NCBI RefSeq assembly: GCF_964204865.1
Contig: NC_135257.1
Location: forward strand, 13,104,151 to 13,168,150
Origin: Styela clava
Taxonomy: Eukaryota > Chordata > Ascidiacea > Stolidobranchia > Styelidae
Direction: 5' to 3'
DNA length: 64,000 nucleotides
Shown in pieces: positions 1-11,732 of this stretch (position 1 is its first letter; the number at the start of each line of letters is the position of its first letter). The notes beneath the pieces are model-generated. The model saw only the letters and a list, made by a program, of their open reading frames with translations. It did not search any database and had not been told where the DNA came from. Made by a program: the position numbers and the translations under genes.

Positions 1-508
1 AAATAATGTAATTGAAACAGATTAGATATTTTGGGGATTTTGGATTGTTTGGTTTTCAGGACTGGTACATATAGACAAGTTGCAAAATTGCGTATGTCCT
101 CTAGCCATAGACACATTTTTGCCTAAATCACAGTGTGCCATTATGACGTCACATGACTGCGTCATACAAATTAACTTAAATCCGGCTACGATCAAAAAGT
201 TGAACTATGGCAAATTAAAGACTCTCAATGGCATAGCAATATCATTAGGAAGTATTTTTACGTTTTTCTCAAAACAGCTAAATATGACTTACGCAATTCG
301 GTTATTAGCGTGACGAAATATAATTTTTTTACATATACATTTAAATGCAATAGAAAACATGATTAAACGTGGGGGTCGGGGCGCCAATTTTATATTTTGC
401 CCCGGGCGCAAAATATGCTGGCTACGCCTCTGATGGGCGTGTGCTCATTTTCGCGCATTACGTTCTCTCTCGGCTGTCAACTTTTGCGCCGTCTTTTCAT
501 TATCTACA
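1..508. other. Intergenic; hAT 3' terminus remnant near 400-434
   Basis: No convincing gene. At about 369-434 the sequence changes to G/C-rich and ends in a motif of the form CTGGCTACGCCTCTG. This resembles the 3' terminal inverted repeat of hAT transposons (TAGCTACGCCACTG-like), so the left part may be the tail of a hAT element that starts before the window. Short open frames here have no recognisable protein. Confidence 0.35.
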
Positions 509-516
509 CTCTACAG

Positions 517-1653
517 CAGTGGTTCTCAACTTGTGGTACGCGAGCAGATTTGAACTATTGTAACAATTAACCTTTCAGTTGGCTAAAATATGCCGACAAC
601 GCTTTATCTTCCTTACTGTATGTATTCGATGAACAGCGTTTATGAAGGTTCCCCCAAGCATCAGTTTCTTTGTTCATTTCCGTAACTATAACCAGTCAGC
701 AATAAGACGCAACACGTAACAATTGCAATTTCTGCACCCAGCGCTCGGACACTTCTGTCGCTCAAACAGATATTCAAGCATGGTTGCAAACATTGCCTCG
801 TTTTTGTAGTTTTGAGTGATATTTGTCAGTTTTCAGTTGTATTTCAAAAAAATAATTGTGAATTAATTAACTTAATTGTCATTATGTCTTTCGGGGTACT
901 TTACTACAGTTGCAGTAATCGAAATTGAATCTCGGAAATGCCGCGATAGACAAAGCTAAACTTAGCTATATCCAGGGCTGCCATCGATATGAACCCAAAA
1001 ATAAGGACATCAGGGAAACATAATAACTAGAATTCGGTTGGAAACCGAAGACTTATCGATCGAAGGTTAGGGATCCCCCAAAACAGTGGTATTACTCCGT
1101 AGTGACACCGTGTGTCCATCACTAATTAATCAATAACTCGGTAATTATACGACATATTCCATCCAAAATCAATAAGCTTCTGATCCGAGCTATGATGAAT
1201 GCACATGCAAAATTTGGAGCATATTGAACCTCTCTTTCGTGCATCTAATAGACAAACAAATACCTATCAACATACTTACCGATCTTAAGATCGATAAGTA
1301 ACAAAGAACGAAATGTAATAAACAAAATGTATTCATACTAGTGCGACCCGTGTCTAATCATACTTTGTACTAGAAAGGATTTGCTCCAGCAGTTCTTTAT
1401 TCTTATTCTTAGAAACAATCTGTTCCATCTGTTCTTCCAATCGCCCTCGCCCGCTATTGCCCACCTTGAATGAGGCGATATGGGCATGCTTTTGTCCGTT
1501 TTGCGTGTTACGCCACAAAGGATGTAAGGCCACATTATAAAATACTCCCATAGCAGGTTTCTTGTGTCTTTTTTCCCATGCCAAAAAAGGAGCTTTGTCG
1601 GTGGTACGCGGCCATAGTAACAAACAGTAACGTGGTACGCGGTCCAACCACTG
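517..1653. mobile_element. hAT-superfamily non-autonomous element with perfect 8-bp TSD
   Basis: The ends are inverted: CAGTGGTTCTCAACTTGTGG at the left and, as reverse complement at the right, CAGTGGTTGGACCGCGTACC. The 8-bp direct repeat ctctacag flanks it exactly (509-516 and 1654-1661), as expected for hAT insertion. A minus-strand open frame at 1354-1647 shows no hAT transposase motif. A second repeat (1032-1303) is nested inside. Probably a non-autonomous or decayed hAT copy. Confidence 0.8.
1032..1303 (+). repeat. Dispersed interspersed repeat, copy 1 (LINE/SINE 3'-end-like)
   Basis: About 270 bp, strongly similar to 3850-4132. Shared segments include GTGACACCGTGTGTCC, the stretch around AATACCTATCAACA, and an ending of the type GATCTTAAGATCGATAAGTAA. 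The A/C-rich run (gacaaacaaatacc) near the end is reminiscent of RTE-type LINE or SINE 3' tails, but I cannot assign a family. It lies inside the hAT element 517-1653. Confidence 0.6.
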
Positions 1654-2086
1654 CTCTACAGTCTGCGCTCAGCTTAGCTTAGTAGTCCAACGCCAAAGAT
1701 AAACAAACATATCGTTCGTAGTTTTTATTCGTTTTCTCTGTACATTTTCTATTTATTATGCAGTAATCTTATTCTGTCATGTTTTTGTTACGGATTTTAA
1801 TCACTATTATAATTTATACAATATTATGTCCGAGTCTTATGGCAGTTCGGAACGGATTAGGCCATTCAGCCATTTACAGGTAAAATGCGTCTCCACTTAC
1901 GGAATTCTGGAAGGGTTTAATTTCCTAGGTAGAGTTACCTCTGTATTCTAGTTGCACTGCGAAAATGATAATCTGAATCAGAGGGACTTTCCCATGCGGT
2001 ACTTTCGGCGATCATCGGGGCTCACGACCAAGACTGCTACTCATTACAGCATTATGAGAAGCTGCTCATAAATTGGCGACTTCAAA

Positions 2087-3016
2087 ATGTCTTGTGATGT
2101 GGTGGTTGTTGGTTCTTGCAATATTGATCAAATAGCTTACGCGCCTAGACTACCATCTGTGGGAGAGACGGTTCATGGGACAAAGTACGAGGTTGGTTTT
2201 GGAGGAAAAGGTGCAAACCAGAGCGTAGCAGCTGCAAAACTTGGCGCCAAGGTTCTTATGGTTGCGAAAGTCGGGGATGATGCCAATGGTTATGAGTACA
2301 TAAAAAATATGGAAAGTCTGGGAGTCAATGTAGACCACATAACCATCAGCAAAGAAGCTTGTACAGGTGTCGCGCCTATAACAGTGGTTGATGGTGGGGC
2401 TAATAGCATCATCATCTTTCCTGGAGCCAATATGCTATTATCATCGAAGGACGTTGCCCGCGCCGCTAGTGCAATTAAGGCGGCAAAGGTTATGGTGTGT
2501 CAATTAGAGATTAATGAGGAAACATCACTGTATGCCCTGAAATCTGCTAAAGAAGTGGGTTTAATGACCATTTTAAACCCAGCACCAGCCCCTTCTAATA
2601 TTAGCGATGAGTTTTTCAAATATTCAGATATAATTTGCCCAAATGAAAATGAAGCTTCACTTTTGACTGGCATTGATGTTGTGGATAAAGTATCTGGCAC
2701 TGCAGCGGCAGAAAAACTGGTTGAAATGGGCTGTAACACCTGTGTTGTAACTCTTGGTGAAAATGGTTGTGTATTTGCAAAAGCAAATATGAAATCTCAA
2801 CATGTGCCTGGCATAAAAGTTGAGGCTATAGACACAACAGGAGCTGGAGATGCCTTCATTGGGGCACTTGCTTATTTTCTATGTTATTTCAAAGACTTGG
2901 GGTTTGTAGAAATTCTTTCCAGGTCATGCAAAGTTGCTGCACAAAGCGTGACAAAGAATGGCACACAAACTAGTTACAGGTCGAAGAATCAGCTACCTGT
3001 GGCATTATTCCAATGA
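2087..3016 (+). CDS. RBKS: Ribokinase
   Basis: Ribokinase of the PfkB carbohydrate kinase family. It phosphorylates D-ribose at O5 with ATP, feeding the pentose phosphate and nucleotide pathways in the cytosol. The 309-residue single-exon frame matches the usual family length. Visible motifs: N-terminal GSCNID (9-14) and the sugar-binding GGKGANQ (39-45); NPAPAP (164-169); NENE (186-189), typical of ribokinases; and the C-terminal PfkB signature DTTGAGDAF (249-257) with D255 as the expected catalytic base. The ATG follows CTTCAAA and heads the recognisable fold directly, so the start is well supported. The gene has no intron, unlike several neighbours. The closest upstream feature is a hAT insertion ending at 1653. 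Confidence 0.97.
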   Translation: MSCDVVVVGSCNIDQIAYAPRLPSVGETVHGTKYEVGFGGKGANQSVAAAKLGAKVLMVAKVGDDANGYEYIKNMESLGVNVDHITISKEACTGVAPITVVDGGANSIIIFPGANMLLSSKDVARAASAIKAAKVMVCQLEINEETSLYALKSAKEVGLMTILNPAPAPSNISDEFFKYSDIICPNENEASLLTGIDVVDKVSGTAAAEKLVEMGCNTCVVTLGENGCVFAKANMKSQHVPGIKVEAIDTTGAGDAFIGALAYFLCYFKDLGFVEILSRSCKVAAQSVTKNGTQTSYRSKNQLPVALFQ

Positions 3017-3849
3017 AACTAGCACCCAAATACCCTGTGTGAAGCTGCTAATTTCATGTAATCCGTAATTTAAATAGAGTTCATAATTGCATTCTTTGAA
3101 CCTATCAACTCACTCTCTCATATTGCCCCATTTAAATGGTGTTAGACTTATATGAGTAAATTCTGCTATCACTATGCTTTTCCTACCACAAGCATCCAAT
3201 TGGATAGGATGGACAGGGATAAAAGGTTGCATCCAGGCAGAAACCACTACGATTGTTTTCAGTCTTAGCCACCCACCAATTCCTGTTCAATTACAAAAGC
3301 CAGCATTTGCTACTTCTCCTAATACTTACATAATTCTTAATCTGATCAACAGACCTGTCACAAATTATTCAAATGAATGACTCGAAATTGATATAAAGAA
3401 CTTTTAATTCAGTATTTAGTCATGAAAAAAATGGAGTGCCATAATTGTATAAAATTGTGTGGTCTAATTTTAAGATATGCAAATAAATATATCATGTTGC
3501 AATATATAATGATCAATATTTTGGCTCTATTGGGGATCAGTTTAACAATCTGATCCGATAGGAATTGAGGGAACACCAATTTTGTGCTATCAAAATTGCA
3601 ATTTTGACAACATTCTGTGCTACCTGTTCCGACAAGTTCCCGTGTCATATCCCTGTATTAACAGTCCCCCACCTCAATTTGTCTAATTGTAATCTCCATA
3701 CACCTACAACAAATACATTCCACAGATAAAAAGCAATATACAGATATAAATGTTATCCACAACATTGATTTTTGAACTGAAAATCAACGTACATTAATAG
3801 ATTACCCAAACAAATATAAAATACTGAATCAAATCAAAGATAAAACGAG
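3017..3849. other. Downstream region of RBKS; no gene seen
   Basis: AT-rich sequence after the ribokinase stop, presumably including its 3'UTR. The short frames here encode nothing recognisable and no clear repeat boundaries are visible. Confidence 0.4.
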
Positions 3850-4132
3850 AATATCGGTCGGAGATCGAAGACTTTTCGATCGAAACTGCTGTTTCGATTC
3901 ATGACTCTATAGTGACACCGTGTGTCCCATCACTAATTAATTAATAACTCGCTAATTATACGACATAATTCATCCAAAATCAATAGGCTTCTGGTCCGAG
4001 ATATGATGAATGCACATTCAAAATTTGGAGCAGATTCAACTCTGCCTTCGTGAGATATCGCGTGCATCTAACAGACAAACAAACAGACAAATACCTATCA
4101 ACAGACTTACCGTCCTGAAGATCAATAAGTAA
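3850..4132 (+). repeat. Dispersed interspersed repeat, copy 2 (LINE/SINE 3'-end-like)
   Basis: Second copy of the repeat at 1032-1303, in the same orientation and a little longer. It includes the phrase CGTGAGATATCGCGTGCATC followed by a (GACAAACA)-type run, and ends in GATCAATAAGTAA. Such an ending is common in RTE-like LINE or derived SINE tails; the assignment is tentative. Confidence 0.6.
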
Positions 4133-4735
4133 TAATACATAAGTAAATCATGGACAACCTTTTATTTTACCCACAAATTCCACCCAGAAGTATAGCCATT
4201 TTCAATATGCTTTGTATGCAATGAATTAAGACTTTGTTGACATAGATATTAGACTTGATTTTCTATAAAAGATAAGCCAGTTGCAATAAATCTTTGGAAT
4301 AAATTAGCTTTGTTTCATATTGATTGTTCCTTGCTCAGTAACTAAAGTTAACTGCTAGTGGTGTTAACATGCCTTTCCAATTATTTGTAATTGTAATAAA
4401 TAATCACCAATTTTTGCCACACGCAATAAAAACGATGGTAGTTCCATACCTGTGGTCCGACACAAGCAGAAAGTTTGAAAAGCGCAATTTTAATTATATT
4501 GAAGAAAGTAATAATGAGTATAAAATAAAAACAATTGATACCAAACATCATCAGCCACTGCATGCATACTCAGCAAAACCACATAATGATGTCATGGTGG
4601 AAATAATTAAAAAAATTATGACTGGTTTAGTATGATCTCACACATAAAATCTCATTGGGGAATTTAGTATCTGAAACATGATTTTAATCTGAACACATTT
4701 AAAAAACTACTAAAAAAATAGGTTTTAACTTTCAA

Positions 4736-7700
4736 TCAATCTTCCTTGGCATTATGTTGTGCTCCACTGCCTTGTGCTTCATTGTTGCTATTTACAGACT
4801 CTGTTGGTGCAGGGTTGGCTGTGTGACATAATTCAATCATTATTTCAATAAAGCGCATAGATTTTATATTGTGGTTCAGCGTTTGACTTGTGACAGCCGA
4901 ATGTAGCTTTTTATTGATTACAAGTGCCAATCAAACTCGACATTACAGCACTATGTGTTTCGTGAAAGCAATTCAAGCTCGGCCAACAGCACTTGGAAAA
5001 TTATTTGATATCTTCCAATTAAGTTCAATAAAAAAGGAGTAATGGAATAGTATAATGAATTTGTTTTTGAATATACTGTCAGGCTGAGTACCAGAGAATT
5101 CTCAACAATATTCAGAAATGAATAGGCCATTATGACAAATATAGATGACTATCTTTCACGAACTGTGTATGTGTACACTAAAGATAATAAATCCCATGAA
5201 TGTTTTATGTTAGTTTACATAAGTTACTAGAAAACTATATCACTATTGCATTCAAACTAGTGCAGGTCACCTAATGTAACCAAGCTGTTTAACTATTGAT
5301 GCAATGATTGCGAAGCTCAGAAATGAATTATTAATGCAGAGTATCACACAGATGGCATGCAAGTTTCAGAAGATTACTCAAGTGTTATTGCTTAGTTGAA
5401 AATATTCCTCCTCACAACAGAACTCTTGTTTATAAATAAACATCTGGAGGGATGATAATGGGACAGATACTCATGATTAACAGGATTAAATCCATTGTGG
5501 TAATTAGAACCTGCCCACTCAAACTAAATGGAAGGAAGCATTAAAAATTAGTCAGGATATTGATCGAAGATCGATTACAATTAGACTAAGGTAATAAAGA
5601 CCTCATGTTAGAAATAATAATCAATATAATTTGATTGACAAGCAAACTACAGTTAGAAGAAATATTTGATCGCAAGCACTTCTAAAAACTTACCAAGCTG
5701 ATTAATGAAATACTTGGGATAGAACAATATCAATACTTTATTGTAATTCTATATAAAAAATAATAATAACAAATAATATTAAAGTAATGAAGACTTGGGA
5801 CTGGGATATAAGGTTTGGTAATATAATTTACAGAAAAAATTGCAAACTTATAATTCAATACCTTTCTTGGATTTAGCTTTTGCTCTTCTTGCAAATATTA
5901 GCGTAATTATAGCCATAAGAGCCACTTCTGCTACGATAGCCAAGAAGGGCCAAAGTGGAGCGAGTCTGCTGCGAACCCGAAGAAGTGTTGTCGTCTGTCA
6001 AAAACATTCACACAGATCGTTATCCCTATCTTCAACAAATAACCAACCATGAGCTAGTTTTATTAATAAAAAATGTTTTAATGATAAATTATGTTCCGAA
6101 ACATAATTTGCAGAACTTGGCAAATGCTAAGAAATAAGTTACCTTATGAAACCAAGATTTCTAAAGTTATCATTTTGGGGATTATTGAACTAAATAGCTG
6201 AGTAAGGTATATAGTTTTATACAATTTATTTATACGCTATTTATCTGAACAAGGCTCTGTACAAGCAGCCACTGATATGTAAGGAGCTACATTATTTTGA
6301 AAAGACCGTAATCTTCATTTTGTTCAGCGCCATTGTCTACCCAATTTATTACACCCTAGATCAGCGATTCCCAAACTATTCCAAAAAGGAATCTTCGTGG
6401 GTCGTGAAAAGATGTAAAAGGCTTTGATTAATTATATATACTGGTTATCAGGATCGGTGGTGACTCGAATACGTAAATTTTCAAAAAAACGAAAGAAATT
6501 AAATTTAAATTCTAATCTGTGAATGTTTCCTTTTCACAATCTTCTCAAAGGAACAAAAATTTGCTACACAAAGATGACCACGTGGCTTTTTTGCGCATAG
6601 CAGTTTTGAACACTGTACAGCACTTGTTATGGTGTTTCCCCGACAGGATTCAGATTTATGTTCTTTTGAAGAATAATACTATGGTTTTTTTTGAAAGAGG
6701 TCTTTTGTGTTCATTTATCAAAAACAAAATTAGAGGAAAGAAGGTAGTTTTGCGATGATAAGTCATTGCTGTGTTCTGTGTTTATCATAAAAAAAACAAA
6801 AGAAAATTAAATTAAAGTTAAGAAGTGGGTCGCCATAAGCTGTGGTAATAAATAGTGGGTCCCAACTCTAAAAAGTTTGGGAACCACTGCCCTAGATGAT
6901 TCAATAGACTTCTATGTGGAAGTCAATAAAACTCTAAATCAACAAAAATTTCAAAAAATTTGTAATAAAACCAGCCGATTTGCATGTAATACAGTTAACT
7001 CACATTTTTCTTTCCTGCAGTATTTTCAACTAAGCATTCATAATCCGCTCTGCCATCCATGTCCACAGAAGCAATAGTCAATTCAGATTTGAAACCTTCA
7101 GTTTTTATCTTGTGGTTTGCTAATCTACCTCCAGATATATTGACCTTAATATAATAAACAAGGAAGATTATTTTGAAACTGTATATGCGGAAGTAGTTTG
7201 GTTCGAAACCCATTGTATTTCATTTGAATAGATAGATATAAATTCAATGTGGGAGACATTGTCTTCATAATATCAATATTCATGAAACGGATAAATAATG
7301 GTATTAAACTAAATTTTCTAGGAATAAAAAATCCTGGATTATTATAGAATATGGTACATAAAACAGAGTGTATTAACCTAATCCTCCCGGTTTGACGCAT
7401 GCGCGACGTTTCAGACGTTTTGCAATGCTGTGGGTATACCATGAGGTCTGGAATGTTTGTTATGGTCTTGCTTGAAAGGAAATCTTATTCCCCACACAAC
7501 GATATGAGAATGAACCTTATATGACATTTAGAAGTGATAAAATTTCGCTTACATATCACGCGTGTACTTCCCGCTGCGATATAAAAACGTCGCACAACAA
7601 GAAAATGATTCCATAAACCTTGGCGTTGCGCGCTAACCAATAACAAAAGCTAGTATGATAAGGTCTTATTTTGAAGGTCATTTTATATGCTACATAACAT

Positions 7701-9562
7701 AGGAGAGTGGACATCTCACAACGTCAGGAAGTTATAAAAATATCGAGTCGTTTGATCGCAGCTGCCTCACCGAAAAAAAGTTAGGCGTTTTATCTCGCAA
7801 ATTCTGCTTGTCTGACGATTATAAGCTTTTATGATTCATAATAAATGTTTTATTATGACTCACAAAAGCTTTCAACGCGATAAAGCACAAACAAACAACC
7901 GATCGATCTATCAAGCTTAGCCTGGCCTGATTCGATGTGGTGACTTCTCAAACGGAAAATTTCCAAAACGCTTCAACAACGCGCGCTATGGAAAAGCGTT
8001 TAGTATCATATGAAAGAGAAAACCAATGTGCAGTCAACTGTATAGTTACATTTCAGCTTTACAATAGCTGTAGACGTCCAACAGCTGATAGAATGAGAGA
8101 GTGTAAATATTTTTGTTATTTTTTGACGTTACGAGAGACCTCTTGAAAGAGGTGTTTTAGTTTACGGTCCTCCAGTGACATCTAGCGTATAGTACTCTAA
8201 AATACCTTTCCAATGGTATATAATTATTGTATATTGGGTAAATTTTGGGGGTCGTATGACATTAATAAAAATGTATTCAAAATTGGGCTCGATTGGGCGT
8301 CTGAATCAGGTTAACATTGAAGCAACACATAGTTTAATAATGAGGTGTAGTGACTGCACCTTCTTTTCTTTATACAGCGCCCAATAAAAATTTGGTGTTG
8401 GTGAGCTATACGATGTGCAAGTAAGAGTAACATTTTCAGCTCCCTCAATGACTGTGTGGGATTTTTCTCCGTGTCCAATAACAGGTGCACTGAGGTCTGT
8501 AAGATAATTAATAATATATTACTAGCTATAAAAATAGTGTCCAATAGTGAACAGCAGAAATGAATAACAATCAGGATGCACGGCCTTCATGGTTTTGGCA
8601 TCTTCTTGAAATATATGGCATGTGGTCATATTTTGTAATCAGCACATGCAAGTAAAAAGAATCAGAAAGCTCTCCATAACGCCAATTTTCTGTATTCATA
8701 AGTTTATCTGGTTCAACAGCAGTATATAGATATTTTATGCCTCCAATGCAATTTATTATTTATGGAGATGAATGCATATTCAATCATTATGGATTGTATA
8801 GATGACTGCAATACAATACAGCTAAAATGTATTCTTTGAAAACAAAAAATTTACTTCCAACATGAATCAAACAAACAAATTTTTAAACTTACTGTAAGCT
8901 TCAAATGTAATATTAGTAAGACTGATACAAATGTATCTGCCTACATGTTTGCTGTTAGTTATTTGAAAAATGCTGCTATCTGTTTTTTGTTCAGCACCAT
9001 TGTACAACCATGTGTACGAAGTACTCCCATTGTTCGTGCAATTCAGTTTTACAGGAGTTTCCTCTGTAGCTTTGGTTATGTGAACTGTACTGTACTCTGA
9101 AAATGAACAATGAAATATATATAAATGTACATAGGAAAATTCAGGCCCAAAAATCAGGTTTCTCATTTGGGTTGATATCTATTTGCATGAACTGAAAGAG
9201 AAAAACAATTTTCAAATTTGGACAATTCTAGATAAACTCATTTAATAAACAAACGCCCTATTTGATGAGGAAATCTGGTACGATGGCAGATGCGTCAGTC
9301 GCCAGGTGACCATGGTGACATTATTAGATCTTGCGCATCCATTTAGTTTATTGCAGAGTGCCGATCTGCACCAAAATAAAAGTTCAGACTGATCGTAAAA
9401 GGAGGGAAATCAGAGAATTGTGTCGTTCTGTATTAGGTTTGAAATTATTAACACTGTAATAGCTTAGCAGTCAACAAGTAAAATTTACTCACCTTGTGCA
9501 ATGGTGACTAAAATTAAATTAGATAAAAATATTCCAACAATAAGGCATTGAAAATTTGTCAT
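4736..9562 (-). CDS. BSG: Basigin/neuroplastin-family Ig membrane glycoprotein (six exons)
   Basis: Reconstructed from six minus-strand exons with GT-AG junctions and matching phases: 9493-9562, 8893-9096, 8360-8496, 7004-7144, 5862-5994, 4736-4818. The product is 255 aa. Residues 1-23 form a signal peptide. Ig domain 1 has C43, W53 and YIC at 78-80; Ig domain 2 has C118, W130 and YEC at 172-174. N-glycosylation sequons are at N42, N46, N85, N113 and others. A membrane helix (about 197-219) contains the family hallmark PLWPFLAIVAEV with a buried Glu (E207), followed by a basic stop-transfer and a short cytoplasmic tail. Basigins chaperone monocarboxylate transporters at the plasma membrane; that role is inferred from the family. 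It could equally be called neuroplastin- or embigin-like. A hAT MITE (6362-6889) lies in the intron between exons 4 and 5. Confidence 0.87.
6362..6889 (+). mobile_element. hAT MITE family 1, copy A, in a BSG intron
   Basis: 528 bp. It begins CAGCGATTCCCAAACT and ends AGTTTGGGAACCACTG, imperfect inverted termini typical of hAT elements. A perfect 8-bp duplication, ccctagat, flanks it (6354-6361 and 6890-6897). Internal sequence matches 56949-57720 (opposite orientation, longer) and 42360-42690 (partial). No transposase is encoded. Confidence 0.85.
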
Positions 9563-10746
9563 TTTATGCATACAGTCTAAAGTAAACCAATATGCTTGAA
9601 ATCTGTGGAAATAACATGGATGAGATTATGTATATTAGTAAACAATCAGCGGATATCAACTGATGAGGTGATTTGTGAGATGATGTATTGTATCTTTGAT
9701 CTAATGTGATGCTGTTCATATGGCAGTCAATTCCCTTTCGTGTTTGGTCAATCTTATCGACTTATATATATCTCCATATATCTGTATATACAGATACACT
9801 TGATTCACAAATTAAATTCAATAAATATTTTAGATTCTTTAACAAATTTGTTGTTTTTATTTGTTCAACTATGGTACGGTACTATCTGCATGGAAATCAA
9901 AGATGCGTTCTTCAAATATTTCTTTGCAGCTAAAATTTTATACCTAGTAATTAGAAGTGGATATACAACAATATTCGAACCTCTTCTTTACACTGGACTG
10001 TTTGAATGTAATCAATAACTCTGTAACTGCAGAACTAAAGTATAACAAACACAAAAGTTCAATAGCTTTGGTGAAAAATACAGAAAGTGACAATTTATAA
10101 ATAGATTACTAACAAATTCAAGTCCTTTTCTACATAACAGGCATAGGCATTTCCTGCAATATTTACCGTATTTTGTTTTACTGGGAAAATATCCCGCATT
10201 GCTGGCTTACAGCATTACTTTTTGAACTTGGAAAAAGTTTTCAAACAATTGGTCAGAATACTCTGATACTGGAATACCGGTATTACTACGAACATTTTCA
10301 AATGCACTATTTAAATTACAATAATGAAGAAAAATTAGTCTATCACAGCTGTACAGCTATAAACAAGTTTTACCGTGTTACACTCCTTCTTTTAAATTTG
10401 TACTACCTTCTTACCGTATTTATGTTATACTTTCCCATATTCAATATTACTGTATTAGCTATTCTATACTCAATTTAAGTGAAAAATGTATGTAAATATC
10501 GGTACCGGTATGTACCTATAAGTACTTTACCTCGCCAAAATGCACTAATACAGTACCGGTACCGGTAATAGACTACCGTAAGCCAATGTCTGAATGTTGT
10601 AAGGCAGTACCGTAACGGCATATATTATTCCTAACCCCTACACGACTACGCCATCCACAAATTACGTCAGTACGACCTCACAACACGTCAGAGAGCTTGT
10701 CAACCCGAAATGGAGGCGCAGTTCTTACCATTGAGGTGTCTCAATG
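9563..10746. other. Upstream of BSG; no gene, with TACCGGTA-rich stretches
   Basis: Holds the presumed promoter/5' side of the basigin-type gene. Around 10274-10283, 10500-10512 and 10550-10566 it has repeated TACCGGTA palindromes. Open frames at 9706-10478 are AT-rich and show no domain. The stretch ends in gtctcaatg (10738-10746), the left target duplication of the retrotransposon cluster. Confidence 0.4.
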
Positions 10747-10769
10747 TTTTTTTTTTTTTTTTTATTAAT

Positions 10770-11451
10770 TTGCGGATCAGAGTTTTCCAAAGCTCGGATC
10801 AGTGTCTAATGACACGTCATATCCGAGTCATATCGGTATAACGCTTCATAAGCATGCCACTGCGTAAGCAGCAGTCATATGCTTATGGTGGCTTCAGTAT
10901 TTGCCGCGCCACAGCACGGCACAAACTTCCACCCCGGGGTTCAGTATATGCTGTATGTCACAGCATAACTTTGCCCAGGGCTTTCGTCTGCGCCATGCAG
11001 AGCACAGCGCGACTTCCGCCACCACGGCTTCCGTACGTACTGCGTGACGTGCAACACGCACACAGCACGACATCAACCATGAAGCTTCCGATTCATCACA
11101 TCCGCTTTTTTAATTTGCGGATCAGAGTTTTCCAAAGCTCGGATCAGTGTCTAATGACACGTCATATCCGAGTCATATCGGTATAACGCTTCATAAGCAT
11201 GCCACTGCGTAAGCAGCAGTCATATGCTTATGGTGGCTTCAGTATTTGCCGCGCCACAGCACGGCACAAACTTCCACCCCGGGGTTCAGTATATGCTGTA
11301 TGTCACAGCATAACTTTGCCCAGGGCTTTCGTCTGCGCCATGCAGAGCACAGCGCGACTTCCGCCACCACGGCTTCCGTACGTACTGCGTGACGTGCAAC
11401 ACGCACACAGCACGACATCAACCATGAAGCTTCCGATTCATCACATCCGCT
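10770..11451 (-). repeat. Tandem pair of 345-bp 3'UTR units (units A and B)
   Basis: Two near-identical units with a 345-bp period: about 10770-11106 and 11115-11451. On the minus strand each starts GCGGATGTGATG and ends CTCTGATCCGCAAATTAAAA. Each is homologous to the 3'UTRs of elements 2 (16953-17295) and 3 (20735-21070). Internally there are about five degenerate subrepeats beginning G(C/G)TTC(C/A)G and rich in short palindromes. Unit B is best read as the native 3'UTR of element 4. Unit A is either a tandem duplication or another 5'-truncated insertion, since (A)6 precedes GCGGATG at the junction. Confidence 0.85.
11138..11172 (-). ncRNA. Conserved 3'UTR hairpin of the LINE cluster (representative copy)
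   Basis: A two-part stem: outer CTCGGAT/ATCCGAG, inner GTGTC/GACAC around a small loop. Copies are at 10793-10827 (unit A), 11138-11172 (unit B), 11514-11553 (element 1), 16975-17010 (element 2) and 20755-20790 (element 3). Each lies close to the element's A-tail. Element 1 changes the inner stem to GTGTTA/TAACAC with pairing kept. It is probably an RNA element in the LINE transcript, for example a recognition site for the element's own reverse transcriptase. The function is inferred. Confidence 0.65.
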
Positions 11452-11453
11452 AA

Positions 11454-11484
<31 letters not shown>

Positions 11485-11732
11485 GTTATCGGATCAGAGT
11501 ATGTATGGTCTGCCTCGGATCAGTGTTACATATAATAACACGTCATACCCGAGTCGTATCGGTATTAATCCTCGCAATCACATTGCCGCATATGCGGCGG
11601 TCAGATGACATCCACTCGTCACTTCCGTTGGGTTGTTTGATGGTATTCTCAGGAGTATGCTACCATTTGTGGGTGGCATAGATAAAAGGTTCATTACATT
11701 TATTGTTGTTAGGATCTGGTTTTCTCGTTATT

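Noticed and set aside
1338-1647. Two overlapping minus-strand frames as genes
   Set aside because: They lie inside a non-autonomous hAT element and show no recognisable protein motif.
2087-3016. Bacterial contamination or recent horizontal transfer of the intronless ribokinase
   Set aside because: Flanks are eukaryotic repeats on both sides, and composition and codon use look like the neighbours; intron loss is simpler.
5840-6137. Plus-strand frames at the BSG membrane exon
   Set aside because: The minus strand encodes the basigin transmembrane exon with good splice sites; the plus frames are shadows.
10854-11453. Frames of 110 and 84 codons repeated in the 345-bp units
   Set aside because: They are artefacts of the tandem 3'UTR units; the duplicated protein has no homology I recognise.
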